In this document: piece by piece, positions 1 through 9,919 of the stretch | How the letters are laid out: each line of letters begins with the position of its first letter | Numbering within the stretch: the stretch's first letter is position 1 | Origin: an uncultured Pelagibacteraceae bacterium | GTDB taxonomy: Bacteria; Pseudomonadota; Alphaproteobacteria; Pelagibacterales; Pelagibacteraceae | Length of the DNA stretch: 64,000 nt | Assembly (NCBI GenBank): GCA_902616245.1 | Contig: CACMSB010000005.1 | Location: 1-64,000, forward strand | Direction: 5' to 3' | The notes under the pieces: generated by a model | Told to the model about the DNA's origin: nothing | The model's input: the letters and a program-made list of their open reading frames with translations, nothing else | The model's database searches: none | Made by a program: the position numbers and the translations under genes

Positions 1-304
1 ATCTTATACTTTCGTAGAAGGTGGTCACATTAGAATTACTTTATTTTTAGAAAAAGCTACTGGGCTTAAAAAGAGATTTTTGGAATTATGGAGTTTGATA
101 GTTGCAACTATATTTTCTGGTTATCTAGCTTTTTATTTTTCGAAAATGCTAAAAATATCTTATGAATTTCAAGAGAGAAGTGAAGGAGCTGACGAAATTT
201 TAATTTGGATACCACAAACCAGTGTTGCTTTAGGATCGCTAATATTTTTCATATGTGTATCTCATCAATTAGTTTTGAAAATACAAACAAAAAAAAATGA
301 CTGA
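1..304 (+). CDS. TRAP transporter small permease (DctQ family), 5'-truncated by window edge
   Basis: Frame is open from base 2 (SYTFVEGGHIRITLFLEKATGLKKRFLELWSL...); membrane protein directly upstream of and overlapping DctM. Confidence 0.75.
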   Translation, partial: SYTFVEGGHIRITLFLEKATGLKKRFLELWSLIVATIFSGYLAFYFSKMLKISYEFQERSEGADEILIWIPQTSVALGSLIFFICVSHQLVLKIQTKKND

Positions 305-1607
305 AATTTTACTTACTATATTTTTCATAAGTGTTCTCTTGATATTTTTAGGCTCGGGAATTTGGGTTGCTATAAGCATGGTTGGAGTTTCATCAATAGG
401 AATGATGCTGTTCACCACAAGGCCAGTTGGTGATGCGATGGCAACAACAATTTGGGGAGCCTCATCTTCATGGACTTTAACTGCACTTCCTTTATTTGTT
501 TGGATGGGTGAAATTTTATTTCGGACGAAGTTATCTGAAAATTTATTTGAAGGATTATCTCCATGGATGCAGAAACTACCTGGTGGCTTAGTGCATGTTA
601 ATGTAGTTGGATGTGCTTTATTTGCAGCTATTTCAGGATCTTCTGCAGCAACTGTAGCCACAGTAGGAAAAATGTCTATTCCAGAACTAAGAAAAAGAAA
701 ATACCCAGAAAGTATTCTGCTTGGAAGTTTAGCTGGTTCAGGAACGCTGGGTCTTCTAATTCCACCTTCAATTATTTTAATTATTTATGGTGTGACTGTC
801 CAAGAGTCGATAGCAAAACTATTTATTGCAGGAATTGTCCCAGGAATAATGATTGCGTTGATCTTTATGACATATGTAATGATTTGGTCGTTAATAAATA
901 AAAAATCCATGCCTACTTTTAAACAAGACTTCTCACTTATGGAAAAGGTAAGGAAATCAGGAAAACTGATACCTGTAATATTATTAATAGTTTCAGTTAT
1001 TGGCTCAATTTATACTGGTATAGCAACCGCAACCGAAGCAGCTTCTTTGGGCGTAGTAGGTGCATTAATTTTATCATACTTTCAAAAGAGTTTGTCTTTA
1101 AGAACATTTAAAGAGTCTCTCTTGGGTGCTACTAAAACTTCTTGCATGATAGCTTTTATATTAGCTGGAGCCACTTTTTTATCTTTGGCAATGGGTTTTA
1201 CAGGATTGCCAAGAAATCTTGCTCTATGGATTGAAGGAATGGAACTTTCTCCTTATGTTTTAATTTTTGTTTTAATGATCTTTTATATAATTCTTGGAAT
1301 GTTTCTTGATGGTATCTCTGCTGTAGTTTTAACAATGGCTATAATTGAACCAATGATTAGACAAGCAGGTTTTGATATGATTTGGTTTGGTGTTTTTCTA
1401 GTTATTGTTGTCGAAATGGCTCAGATCACGCCGCCGGTTGGTTTTAATCTTTTTGTTCTTCAGGGTATGGCTAATAAAGATATGGGTTATATAGCAAGAA
1501 GCGCGTTTCCACTCTTCTTGCTAATGATTTTTGCTGTTATCTTGGTTGTGATATTTCCAGAAATTGCTCTTTGGATGCCTGAGCAAATGATAAAAAATAT
1601 AAACTAG
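297..1607 (+). CDS. TRAP transporter large permease (DctM family)
   Basis: 436 aa, polytopic, typical DctM motifs (GSSAATVATVGKMSIPELRKRKYPESILLGSLAGSGTLGLLIPPS). Confidence 0.93.
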   Translation: MTEILLTIFFISVLLIFLGSGIWVAISMVGVSSIGMMLFTTRPVGDAMATTIWGASSSWTLTALPLFVWMGEILFRTKLSENLFEGLSPWMQKLPGGLVHVNVVGCALFAAISGSSAATVATVGKMSIPELRKRKYPESILLGSLAGSGTLGLLIPPSIILIIYGVTVQESIAKLFIAGIVPGIMIALIFMTYVMIWSLINKKSMPTFKQDFSLMEKVRKSGKLIPVILLIVSVIGSIYTGIATATEAASLGVVGALILSYFQKSLSLRTFKESLLGATKTSCMIAFILAGATFLSLAMGFTGLPRNLALWIEGMELSPYVLIFVLMIFYIILGMFLDGISAVVLTMAIIEPMIRQAGFDMIWFGVFLVIVVEMAQITPPVGFNLFVLQGMANKDMGYIARSAFPLFLLMIFAVILVVIFPEIALWMPEQMIKNIN

Positions 1608-2089
1608 TATTTTGATTTTTTAGATCCGTCTATAACACCTTTTAGCTGATTGTATTCTTCACAATTACATCCCTCTAGAACATTCAATCTTTCTTTTGCT
1701 AAATTCATTCTATTGGTTGCAACATATAATTCACCTAAATATTCATTAATTCCTATGTGATTTGGCTCAATCGCTAAACCTTGAAGATAATATTTCTCAC
1801 CATTTTCAAAATCACCAATTTTTCTTGTTGCAAATCCAAGATAGTTTAAAGTATCTGCTTTATTTGGTTTCATCTTATTTGACTTTACCAAAAATTTAAT
1901 TGCTCTTTCGTATCTTTTAATCGCTTTCTCAGTTTTACCTTTTTTTTCTAATTTTTTTGCCATTTTTATTTGTTGTACAGCTTTATCATATAACGTTTCC
2001 TTTGAGCTCGAGTCACTTGAACCAGCAGCAAAAGATGTTCCTGCTAAAAAAATTAAAAAGAACATTGAAAAAAATATTTTTTTTATCAT
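1604..2089 (-). CDS. TPR-repeat protein with signal peptide
   Basis: N-terminal hydrophobic signal followed by TPR-like repeats (ADTLNYLGFATRKIGDFENGEKYYLQGLAIEPNH). Confidence 0.75.
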   Translation of the reverse strand: MIKKIFFSMFFLIFLAGTSFAAGSSDSSSKETLYDKAVQQIKMAKKLEKKGKTEKAIKRYERAIKFLVKSNKMKPNKADTLNYLGFATRKIGDFENGEKYYLQGLAIEPNHIGINEYLGELYVATNRMNLAKERLNVLEGCNCEEYNQLKGVIDGSKKSKY

Positions 2090-2862
2090 TATTTAAATTT
2101 CCTTAAGTTAGTTAGTGTTTTTAGCTCTAAGCCATTATCTATTAAATTATTTTTTATAGATATGGCTGTAGATAGTGAACTTTCATTATCCCCATGTATG
2201 CACACAGAGTCTATTTCACAAGGTATTTGCTTTCCGCTGTGACAATTAATGGCCTGGTTCTGAACCATGCTTAAAACGTGACTTTTTGCTTTATCTGGAT
2301 CTGTGATAAGTGCATGAGGCTCTTTTCTAGACACTAAATTTCCATTATCTTCATAATTTCTATCGGCAAAAATTTCACATGCTATCCTCATATCAAATTT
2401 CTTTGCAGCCTCTTCCATTTTTGAACCTGTCGGTACCAAATAGATTAAATCTTTATTAAAATTGCAGATTGATTTTGCAATGATAGTTGCAAGCTCAATA
2501 TCCTCGCAAGCCATATTATTTAAAGCACCATGTGGTTTAATATGTGTAACGATTTCACCATGTTTTTCAGCTATATTTTGTAAAATTTCATACTGATCAA
2601 TTAACAATTTATTTATTTCATCTGACGATAAATTTAGTCTTTTACGTCCAAAGTTTTCTGGATCATTAAATGATGGATGCGCACCTATGCTCACACCGTT
2701 TTTCTTACAAATTTTTACAACTTGGTTCATGCTATCTTCATCACCAGCATGATAACCACAAGCAACATTAGCTGAATTGACAATTTCCAGTAATTTTGGA
2801 TCATTTTCATCTGAATGATGCTTTGATTTTTCACCCAAATCACAATTGATATTAATTTCCAT
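2089..2862 (-). CDS. pxpA: 5-oxoprolinase subunit A (LamB/YcsF family)
   Basis: MEININCDLGEKSKHHSDENDPKLLEIVNSANVACGYHAGD is the LamB/YcsF signature; pxpB and pxpC lie next to it. Confidence 0.9.
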   Translation of the reverse strand: MEININCDLGEKSKHHSDENDPKLLEIVNSANVACGYHAGDEDSMNQVVKICKKNGVSIGAHPSFNDPENFGRKRLNLSSDEINKLLIDQYEILQNIAEKHGEIVTHIKPHGALNNMACEDIELATIIAKSICNFNKDLIYLVPTGSKMEEAAKKFDMRIACEIFADRNYEDNGNLVSRKEPHALITDPDKAKSHVLSMVQNQAINCHSGKQIPCEIDSVCIHGDNESSLSTAISIKNNLIDNGLELKTLTNLRKFK

Positions 2863-2889
2863 ACTAATAAATCATAAGTATAACATGGT

Positions 2890-3564
2890 ATGATAAAAAA
2901 TATATTAAATCTTGGTGACGCAGCTTTGTATTGCGATTTTGGAAGTGATGTAAATCAAGAAATTAATTCAAATGTTATCAAATATTTTTACCATATAAAA
3001 AAATTAAATTTAAAAGGTATTACAAACTTAACTCCATCTTATAATAAATTAATAATTTCATATGATTTAAATATACATTCTTTTTTATCTTTAAAAAAAA
3101 AAATTGAAAATATAGAGATTAAAGAAAACAATAAATTAGAAAAAAACTTAATCGAAATTCCTGTGTGTTGTGATAATAATTTTGCATTAGATATTAAAAG
3201 AGTTGAAAATAAATTAAAATTAAAATCAGAAATAATCCTAGAAAAATTTTTTAGCAAAAATTACTTTTGTTATATGACAGGTTTTGTGGCTGGCATGCCT
3301 TTTCTTGGTGATCTTGAAAAGGATATGAGATTAAAAAGATTAGAAACACCAAGAGTTAAAGTTCCAAAAGGTTCAGTTGGAATAACGGAACAATTTTGTA
3401 ACATATATACTTTTGAAACACCTGGAGGATGGAATATTTTGGGAAATACACCACAAAATATTTTCGACACATTTAATCAATCAAACCCTAATCTTGTTAA
3501 TCCAGGAGATACAATAAAATTTTATAGAATAACTTTAGATCAATATAATGAAATCAAAAGATAG
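2890..3564 (+). CDS. pxpB: 5-oxoprolinase subunit B (KipI family)
   Basis: GFVAGMPFLGDLEKDMRLKRLETPRVKVPKGSVGI...TPGGWNILGNTP motif of KipI/PxpB. Confidence 0.9.
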   Translation: MIKNILNLGDAALYCDFGSDVNQEINSNVIKYFYHIKKLNLKGITNLTPSYNKLIISYDLNIHSFLSLKKKIENIEIKENNKLEKNLIEIPVCCDNNFALDIKRVENKLKLKSEIILEKFFSKNYFCYMTGFVAGMPFLGDLEKDMRLKRLETPRVKVPKGSVGITEQFCNIYTFETPGGWNILGNTPQNIFDTFNQSNPNLVNPGDTIKFYRITLDQYNEIKR

Positions 3565-4504
3565 AAACTACTTTAAAATTTTAAGAGCTGGTATCAACAC
3601 CACATATCAAGACTTAGGAAGAAATAATTTATACCATATTGGTATTCCTTTTAGTGGAGCGATGGATAAAAGAAATTTTCAATTGTTAAACTCACTTCTA
3701 CAAAATGATTACAATTCACCGGTAATAGAATTTGCTTATCAAGGCCCGCATTTGAAGTATTTCGGAAAAGATATTTTTTTTTGTATTTCTGGAAATGTAT
3801 CATTTAAAATTATAACAAAAGAAGGTGTTATTGATGGTAATTCCTACCAATGTTATTTGTTAAAAAATGGTGATGAAGTCGATATTCATTCAACCAACAA
3901 GTCTGTTTATGGATATTTTTCGATTAATGGAACTTTTGGTGTTGATTATTATTGGGGAAGCTGTTCAATAAATACACAAGCTCAAATTGGACCAAATAAC
4001 GGGAATAAATTTTCTAAAGATTTAGAAATTGAAATAATTGATATTAATAATTCTTTTAACAAAAGAAAACTTGATTACTTAGGTAGCACTATTGAAAATA
4101 TAAGGGTCATTAAAGGCACAAACTATGATTATTTTTCTGAGTCTTCACAAAATAAATTCTTTAAAGAAAGTTTTAAAATTACAAAACTTTCAGACAGGAT
4201 GGGTATGAGATTAGAAGGTCCAAAAATTGAAAATATCGTTGATCCTAATATAAAATCTGAAGGTCTAGTAAAAGGTGTAATTCAAATAACATCTGCTGGA
4301 GATCCAATAATTATGTTATCAGATCATGGGACTATTGGTGGATATCCGAAGATTGCAACCGTCATATCTGCTGACTATGATCGACTGGTACAATTAACAC
4401 CAGGATCTAATATTAAATTTAAAGATGTAAGTTTAGAGGATGCTGAAACATTATATAAACTTTATCAGATGGAAACTAATAATATTATTTCTCAAATTAA
4501 ATGA
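3548..4504 (+). CDS. pxpC: 5-oxoprolinase subunit C (KipA family)
   Basis: AGINTTYQDLGRNNLYHIGIPFSGAMDKRNFQLLN is the KipA/PxpC N-terminus; overlaps pxpB. Confidence 0.9.
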   Translation: MKSKDRNYFKILRAGINTTYQDLGRNNLYHIGIPFSGAMDKRNFQLLNSLLQNDYNSPVIEFAYQGPHLKYFGKDIFFCISGNVSFKIITKEGVIDGNSYQCYLLKNGDEVDIHSTNKSVYGYFSINGTFGVDYYWGSCSINTQAQIGPNNGNKFSKDLEIEIIDINNSFNKRKLDYLGSTIENIRVIKGTNYDYFSESSQNKFFKESFKITKLSDRMGMRLEGPKIENIVDPNIKSEGLVKGVIQITSAGDPIIMLSDHGTIGGYPKIATVISADYDRLVQLTPGSNIKFKDVSLEDAETLYKLYQMETNNIISQIK

Positions 4505-5373
4505 ATTTAATTACAAAATTACCAGGACCGCTTTTGATTTTTTTTGGTGCTTTCAGTTTAAGTTTTGGAGGACTCATAGTCAAATCTTTCGAAGGCTCCA
4601 CTCTATGGCAGATTCTATTTTGGAGATCAGTTTTTTTTATAATTGTAGTTCTGATCTTTCTAATTATTAGTTATAAGCAAAATTTTATTTCGGCATTTTA
4701 TAAATCTGGAATCCCTGGTCTTATTGGAGGCATTATACTTGCCTGTGGCTTTAGTGGTTATGTTTTTGCGATGTATAATACTACTGTAGCAAATACTAAT
4801 TTTATAATTCAAACCCAAACATTATTTTTAGCAATCTTTGGATATATCTTTTTAAAAGAAAAAATAAACTTAATAACATTAACTTCTATAGTTTTAGCAA
4901 TTTCAGGAATAATTTTGATGGTTGGAAGCTCATTAACAGTTGGACAGATGAGTGGAAATATTGCTGCATTTATTATGCCAATATCATTCGCAACATTAAT
5001 TTTAATAGTTAGAAAATTTCCAAGTGTAGATATGGTTCCATTACAATTTATTGCAGGCGTTATTGCTTTGATCATTGGATATTTTATGTCTAAAACAATC
5101 TTTATATCTTTAAATGATATTTTTTTGGGATTTTTAGCTGGTTTTTTCCAACTTGGTTTTGGTTTTATTTTTATTACAATTGGTGCAAGATCTACACCTT
5201 CAGCCTTAGTTGGAATCATAATGTTATCAGAGGCAGTTTTAGGACCTTTTTGGGCGTGGATGTTTATAAATGAAAATCCTCCAACCAGCGTTTTAATTGG
5301 TGGTTTAATAGTGATATTTGCAGTTTTAATACAATTTCTTTCACTTATGAAAAAAAAAAGTGCAACAAATTAG
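4501..5373 (+). CDS. EamA-family (DMT) transporter
   Basis: 290 aa, about 10 TM segments, duplicated EamA architecture. Confidence 0.85.
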   Translation: MNLITKLPGPLLIFFGAFSLSFGGLIVKSFEGSTLWQILFWRSVFFIIVVLIFLIISYKQNFISAFYKSGIPGLIGGIILACGFSGYVFAMYNTTVANTNFIIQTQTLFLAIFGYIFLKEKINLITLTSIVLAISGIILMVGSSLTVGQMSGNIAAFIMPISFATLILIVRKFPSVDMVPLQFIAGVIALIIGYFMSKTIFISLNDIFLGFLAGFFQLGFGFIFITIGARSTPSALVGIIMLSEAVLGPFWAWMFINENPPTSVLIGGLIVIFAVLIQFLSLMKKKSATN

Positions 5374-5407
5374 AGCTATAAATTTATATTAGTTATGTTA
5401 TAAGATT

Positions 5408-5555
5408 TTATACGGGAGAGACTACTTTTGTAGCGCCGAAGGAGCAACCACCCCGGAAACTCTCAGGCAAATGGACCGTACATATTAACTCTGGAAAGAG
5501 AATTATTCTCGCCGAAGGAGCAAATCTCTCAGGCAAAAAGACAGAGGGGGCACAA
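5408..5555 (+). promoter_or_regulatory. Tandem glycine riboswitch upstream of gcvT
   Basis: Two aptamers with conserved GCCGAAGGAGCAA...CTCTCAGGCAAA cores; P1 pairings TACGG(5411-5415)/CCGTA(5476-5480) and CTCTG(5489-5493)/CAGAG(5542-5546); directly precedes gcvT. Confidence 0.95.
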
Positions 5556-5564
5556 AGAGTTAAT

Positions 5565-6671
5565 ATGAGTATAAAAAAAACATCGTTAAATAATCTCCAT
5601 ATCAAGTATGGCGCAAAGCTTGTAGAGTTTGCTGGATATCAAATGCCCATCCAATATAAAGATGGAATTATACAAGAGCATAAATACACACGTTCACACT
5701 CTGGTATTTTTGATGTTTCTCATATGGGTCAATTATTTATATCGGGTGGTGATGATCTTACAAATGAGCTCGAGAAGATTTTTCCTGCGGATTTGAAAAA
5801 ATTGAAAACTAATCAAAGTAAGTATTCATTTTTAATGAATAACAAAGGAGGAATTCAGGACGATCTGATAATTACCAAAACATCTGATGGATTTTTAATT
5901 ATCTTGAATGCTGCATGCAAGTATAATGATTATAAAGTAATAAAATCTAAACTTGATAATCAATATAAATTAAATCTTGACGAGTCATTGTCATTAATTG
6001 CATTACAGGGCCCCGAAGCAAAAAATGTTTTAAATAAAGTTATACCTGGTTGTGACAGTCTAAAATTTATGAACGGAAACAACTATGTCTATAAAAACGA
6101 AAAAGTATACATAACTAGATCAGGATATACTGGTGAGGATGGATTTGAAATTTCTATAAAAAATAGTGATGCTGAAACTTTTGTAGAAAGTTTGATAGAA
6201 AATGGATCTAAATTGATTGGCTTAGGAGCAAGAGATACATTAAGAATGGAAGCTGGACTCTGCTTGTATGGAAATGATTTAGACAACGATACAAGTCCTA
6301 TCGAAGCTAATCTAAAATGGGCAATACCTAAGAGCAGAATTGAGACTGAATTTGTTGGATCAGAAGTTTTAAAAAACCAATTTCAAAGCGGAGTAAAAAA
6401 ATTGAGAGTTGGCATAAAACCAGACAGCAAAGTAATTGCTAGAGGAAATACCAAAATTTACAATGATAAAAATCAAGAAATTGGGAAAGTAACAAGTGGT
6501 ACATTTGGACCGAGCGTTGAACATTCAATAGCAATGGGATATGTCGATAATAGTTATTCAACTGTAAATACAAAAATATTTCTTGAAGTTAGAGGAAAAA
6601 AAATTCCTGCAAATATTTGTAACTTACCGTTTTATAAAAAAAATTACGTAAAAGGGAAAATTAATGTCTGA
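5565..6671 (+). CDS. gcvT: Glycine cleavage system T protein (aminomethyltransferase)
   Basis: GcvT motifs ([21 protein letters not shown]); followed by gcvH and gcvP. Confidence 0.97.
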   Translation: MSIKKTSLNNLHIKYGAKLVEFAGYQMPIQYKDGIIQEHKYTRSHSGIFDVSHMGQLFISGGDDLTNELEKIFPADLKKLKTNQSKYSFLMNNKGGIQDDLIITKTSDGFLIILNAACKYNDYKVIKSKLDNQYKLNLDESLSLIALQGPEAKNVLNKVIPGCDSLKFMNGNNYVYKNEKVYITRSGYTGEDGFEISIKNSDAETFVESLIENGSKLIGLGARDTLRMEAGLCLYGNDLDNDTSPIEANLKWAIPKSRIETEFVGSEVLKNQFQSGVKKLRVGIKPDSKVIARGNTKIYNDKNQEIGKVTSGTFGPSVEHSIAMGYVDNSYSTVNTKIFLEVRGKKIPANICNLPFYKKNYVKGKINV

Positions 6672-7044
6672 AGTTAAATATTCAAAAGAACATGAGTGGA
6701 TTAAACTAGATGGAGAAGAAGCTACAATTGGAATAACTAAGCATGCAACAGAAATGCTTGGGGATATAGTATTTGCAGAACTTCCAGAGAAAGGCTCACA
6801 TGTTGATAAAGATGGAACTGCTGGAGTAGTTGAGTCAACGAAAGCTGCTAGCGATGTTTACACTCCTGTTAGTGGAGAAGTTATAGACACAAATCAAATG
6901 ATAGTTGATGATCCATCAAAAATAAATGAAGACCCAGAAGAGTCTGCATGGTTTTTTAAACTTAAAATAAAAGACAAATCTGAAATGGATAGTCTTATGA
7001 ATAAAGAAGAATATGAAAAATTTGCAAAGGAGACGTCAGCATAA
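6664..7044 (+). CDS. gcvH: Glycine cleavage system H protein
   Basis: Lipoyl motif [20 protein letters not shown]. Confidence 0.97.
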   Translation: MSEVKYSKEHEWIKLDGEEATIGITKHATEMLGDIVFAELPEKGSHVDKDGTAGVVESTKAASDVYTPVSGEVIDTNQMIVDDPSKINEDPEESAWFFKLKIKDKSEMDSLMNKEEYEKFAKETSA

Positions 7045-9914
7045 TGTTACCAAATTCAGAAAAAGATTTTATAAAAAGACACATTGGACCTTCTAAAGAA
7101 GACCAATCAAAAATGTTAAAAGAATTAAATTATCAATCAATAGATGATTTAATGAATAACACTGTTCCAGAAAAAATAATGTTTAAAGGTGAGCTTAATA
7201 TCGGAGAACCTAATTCAGAATATGAGGCGTTAAGAAAATTAAGAGCAATTTCAAAAAAAAATCATGTTTACTCAAATTTTATTGGAATGGGTTATTATGG
7301 AACTTATACACCATATGTAATTTTAAGAAATATTTTAGAAAATCCAGGCTGGTATACATCATATACTCCTTATCAGCCTGAAGTAGCTCAAGGAAGACTT
7401 GAGATGTTATTAAACTTTCAGCAAATGATTGTTGATTTTACTGGAATGGATATCGCTAATGCTTCTTTATTGGATGAAGGTACAGCAGCAGCAGAAGCCG
7501 TGGGCCTTAGTCATAGATTAAATAAAAAAGATAGCAATTTAGTTTTTGTATCTGAGGATTGTCATCCTCAAACTATAAATGTAATTCAAACTAGAGCTGA
7601 ACCAATGGGGTTAAAAGTTTTAGTTGGAAAAGAAGATGAAGTTTTAGACCAATTAAAAGAAGATCTTGTTTGTGGAATTTTACAATATCCTGGAACTTTA
7701 GGAGATATTAAAGACCCAAGTGAAGCAATTAGCAAAATTCATAAAAAAAACGGTAAGGCTGTATTAGCTTGTGATTTATTAGCTTTAGCAAAATTAAAAA
7801 CTCCAAGAGAACTTGGTGCTGATATAGCGGTAGGAAGCTCTCAACGATTTGGAATCCCAATGGGGTATGGAGGTCCACATGCAGCATTTTTTGCAACTAA
7901 AGACGAGTATAAGAGATCGATGCCTGGTAGAATTGTTGGAGTGTCAGTTGATAGACATGGTAACAAGGCATACAGATTATCTTTACAAACTAGAGAGCAA
8001 CACATCAGAAGAGATAAGGCGACAAGCAATATTTGTACTGCACAAGCTTTATTAGCAATTGTTTCAGCAGCATATGCTATTTATCATGGTCCAGATGGAA
8101 TTAAAAATATTTCTGAAAGAGTTTCTCAATTAGCAAAAAGTTTTGCTGATAAAATAAAACAGTCAGGTTATGAAATTTATTCTGATTATTTTTTTGATAC
8201 TGTTACAATTATTACCAAAGAAAAGACTGATCAAATTTATAAAAATGCTCTAAATCAGAAAGTTAATATACGAAAAGTAAATTCTGAAATGCTTGCTGTC
8301 TCTTTCGATGAAAGAAAAAACGTTTATAGAGTAAATCAATTATTAAAAATTTTTAACGCTGCAGAATCAATAAAAAAAGAGGATCCTTCAGTTAAATTAC
8401 CTAATTTACCAAAAAATTTAATAAGAACTTCAAAATATTTAGAGCATCCAATTTTTAACTTATATCATTCAGAAACTGAAATGCTTAGATATCTTAAAAA
8501 GCTAGAGGATAAGGATATAGCATTGAATAGAACTATGATAGCACTTGGGTCGTGCACAATGAAGTTAAATGCTGCTGCTGAAATGATCCCGATTTCTTGG
8601 AAAGAATTTGCAGAACCTCATCCTTTTGTTCCAGTTGAACAAATGGAAGGTTTTAGAGATTTGTTTACTGATTTAAAAAATTGGTTGAGATCTATAACAG
8701 GTTTTTCCGGTGTTTCTCTACAACCTAATGCAGGCGCCCAAGGAGAATATGCAGGTCTAATGGTTATAAGAAAGTACCACTTAGATAGAGATGAAGCTCA
8801 TCGTAATATATGTTTAATCCCAAGTTCGGCACATGGTACAAATCCAGCAAGCGCACAAATGGTTGGAATGAAAGTGGTTGTCGTTAATTGTGATAAAGAG
8901 GGAAATGTAGATTTCGATGATTTAAAGAAAAAAGTAGAGCAACATTCGGAAAATCTCGCAGCTTTAATGGTAACTTACCCATCCACCCATGGAGTATTTG
9001 AGGAAAAAATAAAAGATATTTGTGAGTTAGTTCATAAACATGGTGGACAGGTCTATATGGATGGAGCAAATTTAAATGCCCTTGTTGGAGTTGCAAAGCC
9101 TGGAAATTTTGGTCCAGATGTTTGTCATATTAATCTGCATAAAACATTTTGTATTCCTCACGGTGGTGGTGGACCTGGAATGGGACCTATAGCTTGTAAA
9201 AAACATTTACAAGTTTATCTGCCTAATCATCCAGTAATAAAAGATTGTGGACCAACAAGTGGAATTGGAGCAGTATCAGCAGCTCCTTGGGGTAGCTCAA
9301 GTATTCTATCAATCTCTTGGATGTATATTAAAATGATGGGATCAGCAGGATTAAAGCTTGCTACTCAAGTTGCAATTTTAAACGCAAATTATATTGCTCA
9401 CAGACTAAAAGATCACTTTCCGATTTTGTACAAAGGTGCAAATGGCAATGTTGCACATGAGTGCATAATTGATATTAGAAATATTAAATCTGAAACAGGA
9501 GTAACAGAAGAAGATATCGCTAAAAGAATGATAGATTTTGGATTTCACGCACCAACTATGTCATGGCCTGTTGCCGGCACTATGATGATAGAGCCAACCG
9601 AAAGTGAAGGGTTATCAGAAATAGACAGATTTTGTGACACTTTAATTAAGATTAAACAAGAAATTGAAAAAATTAAATCAGGTGAATTTGATAAAATTGA
9701 TAATCCAATTAAAAATGCTCCTCACACTGATACTGAATTATCGTCAGATGTATGGGAACATAAATATTCAAGACAAGAAGCAGCATATCCTGCAAGTTTT
9801 CTAAAACAAAATAAATTTTGGCCTCCAGTTGCCCGGGTAGACAATGTTTATGGAGATAAAAATATATTCTGCACATGTCCAAGCATGGATGAATTTAAAG
9901 AAGACGCAGCTTAA
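7044..9914 (+). CDS. gcvP: Glycine dehydrogenase (decarboxylating), single-chain P protein
   Basis: 956 aa; PLP-lysine region HINLHKTFCIPHGGGGPGMGPI. Confidence 0.97.
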   Translation: MLPNSEKDFIKRHIGPSKEDQSKMLKELNYQSIDDLMNNTVPEKIMFKGELNIGEPNSEYEALRKLRAISKKNHVYSNFIGMGYYGTYTPYVILRNILENPGWYTSYTPYQPEVAQGRLEMLLNFQQMIVDFTGMDIANASLLDEGTAAAEAVGLSHRLNKKDSNLVFVSEDCHPQTINVIQTRAEPMGLKVLVGKEDEVLDQLKEDLVCGILQYPGTLGDIKDPSEAISKIHKKNGKAVLACDLLALAKLKTPRELGADIAVGSSQRFGIPMGYGGPHAAFFATKDEYKRSMPGRIVGVSVDRHGNKAYRLSLQTREQHIRRDKATSNICTAQALLAIVSAAYAIYHGPDGIKNISERVSQLAKSFADKIKQSGYEIYSDYFFDTVTIITKEKTDQIYKNALNQKVNIRKVNSEMLAVSFDERKNVYRVNQLLKIFNAAESIKKEDPSVKLPNLPKNLIRTSKYLEHPIFNLYHSETEMLRYLKKLEDKDIALNRTMIALGSCTMKLNAAAEMIPISWKEFAEPHPFVPVEQMEGFRDLFTDLKNWLRSITGFSGVSLQPNAGAQGEYAGLMVIRKYHLDRDEAHRNICLIPSSAHGTNPASAQMVGMKVVVVNCDKEGNVDFDDLKKKVEQHSENLAALMVTYPSTHGVFEEKIKDICELVHKHGGQVYMDGANLNALVGVAKPGNFGPDVCHINLHKTFCIPHGGGGPGMGPIACKKHLQVYLPNHPVIKDCGPTSGIGAVSAAPWGSSSILSISWMYIKMMGSAGLKLATQVAILNANYIAHRLKDHFPILYKGANGNVAHECIIDIRNIKSETGVTEEDIAKRMIDFGFHAPTMSWPVAGTMMIEPTESEGLSEIDRFCDTLIKIKQEIEKIKSGEFDKIDNPIKNAPHTDTELSSDVWEHKYSRQEAAYPASFLKQNKFWPPVARVDNVYGDKNIFCTCPSMDEFKEDAA

Positions 9915-9919
9915 CCTTA

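Noticed and set aside
269-661. 130-aa minus-strand ORF inside dctM
   Set aside because: Fully antisense to a confident DctM gene; codon-mirror artefact.
4809-5219. 136-aa minus-strand ORF inside the EamA gene
   Set aside because: Antisense to a clear transporter; I/P/K-rich mirror composition, no ribosome site.
5408-5605. 65-aa minus-strand ORF over the glycine riboswitch
   Set aside because: Overlaps a structured RNA and the gcvT start; no protein similarity recognised.
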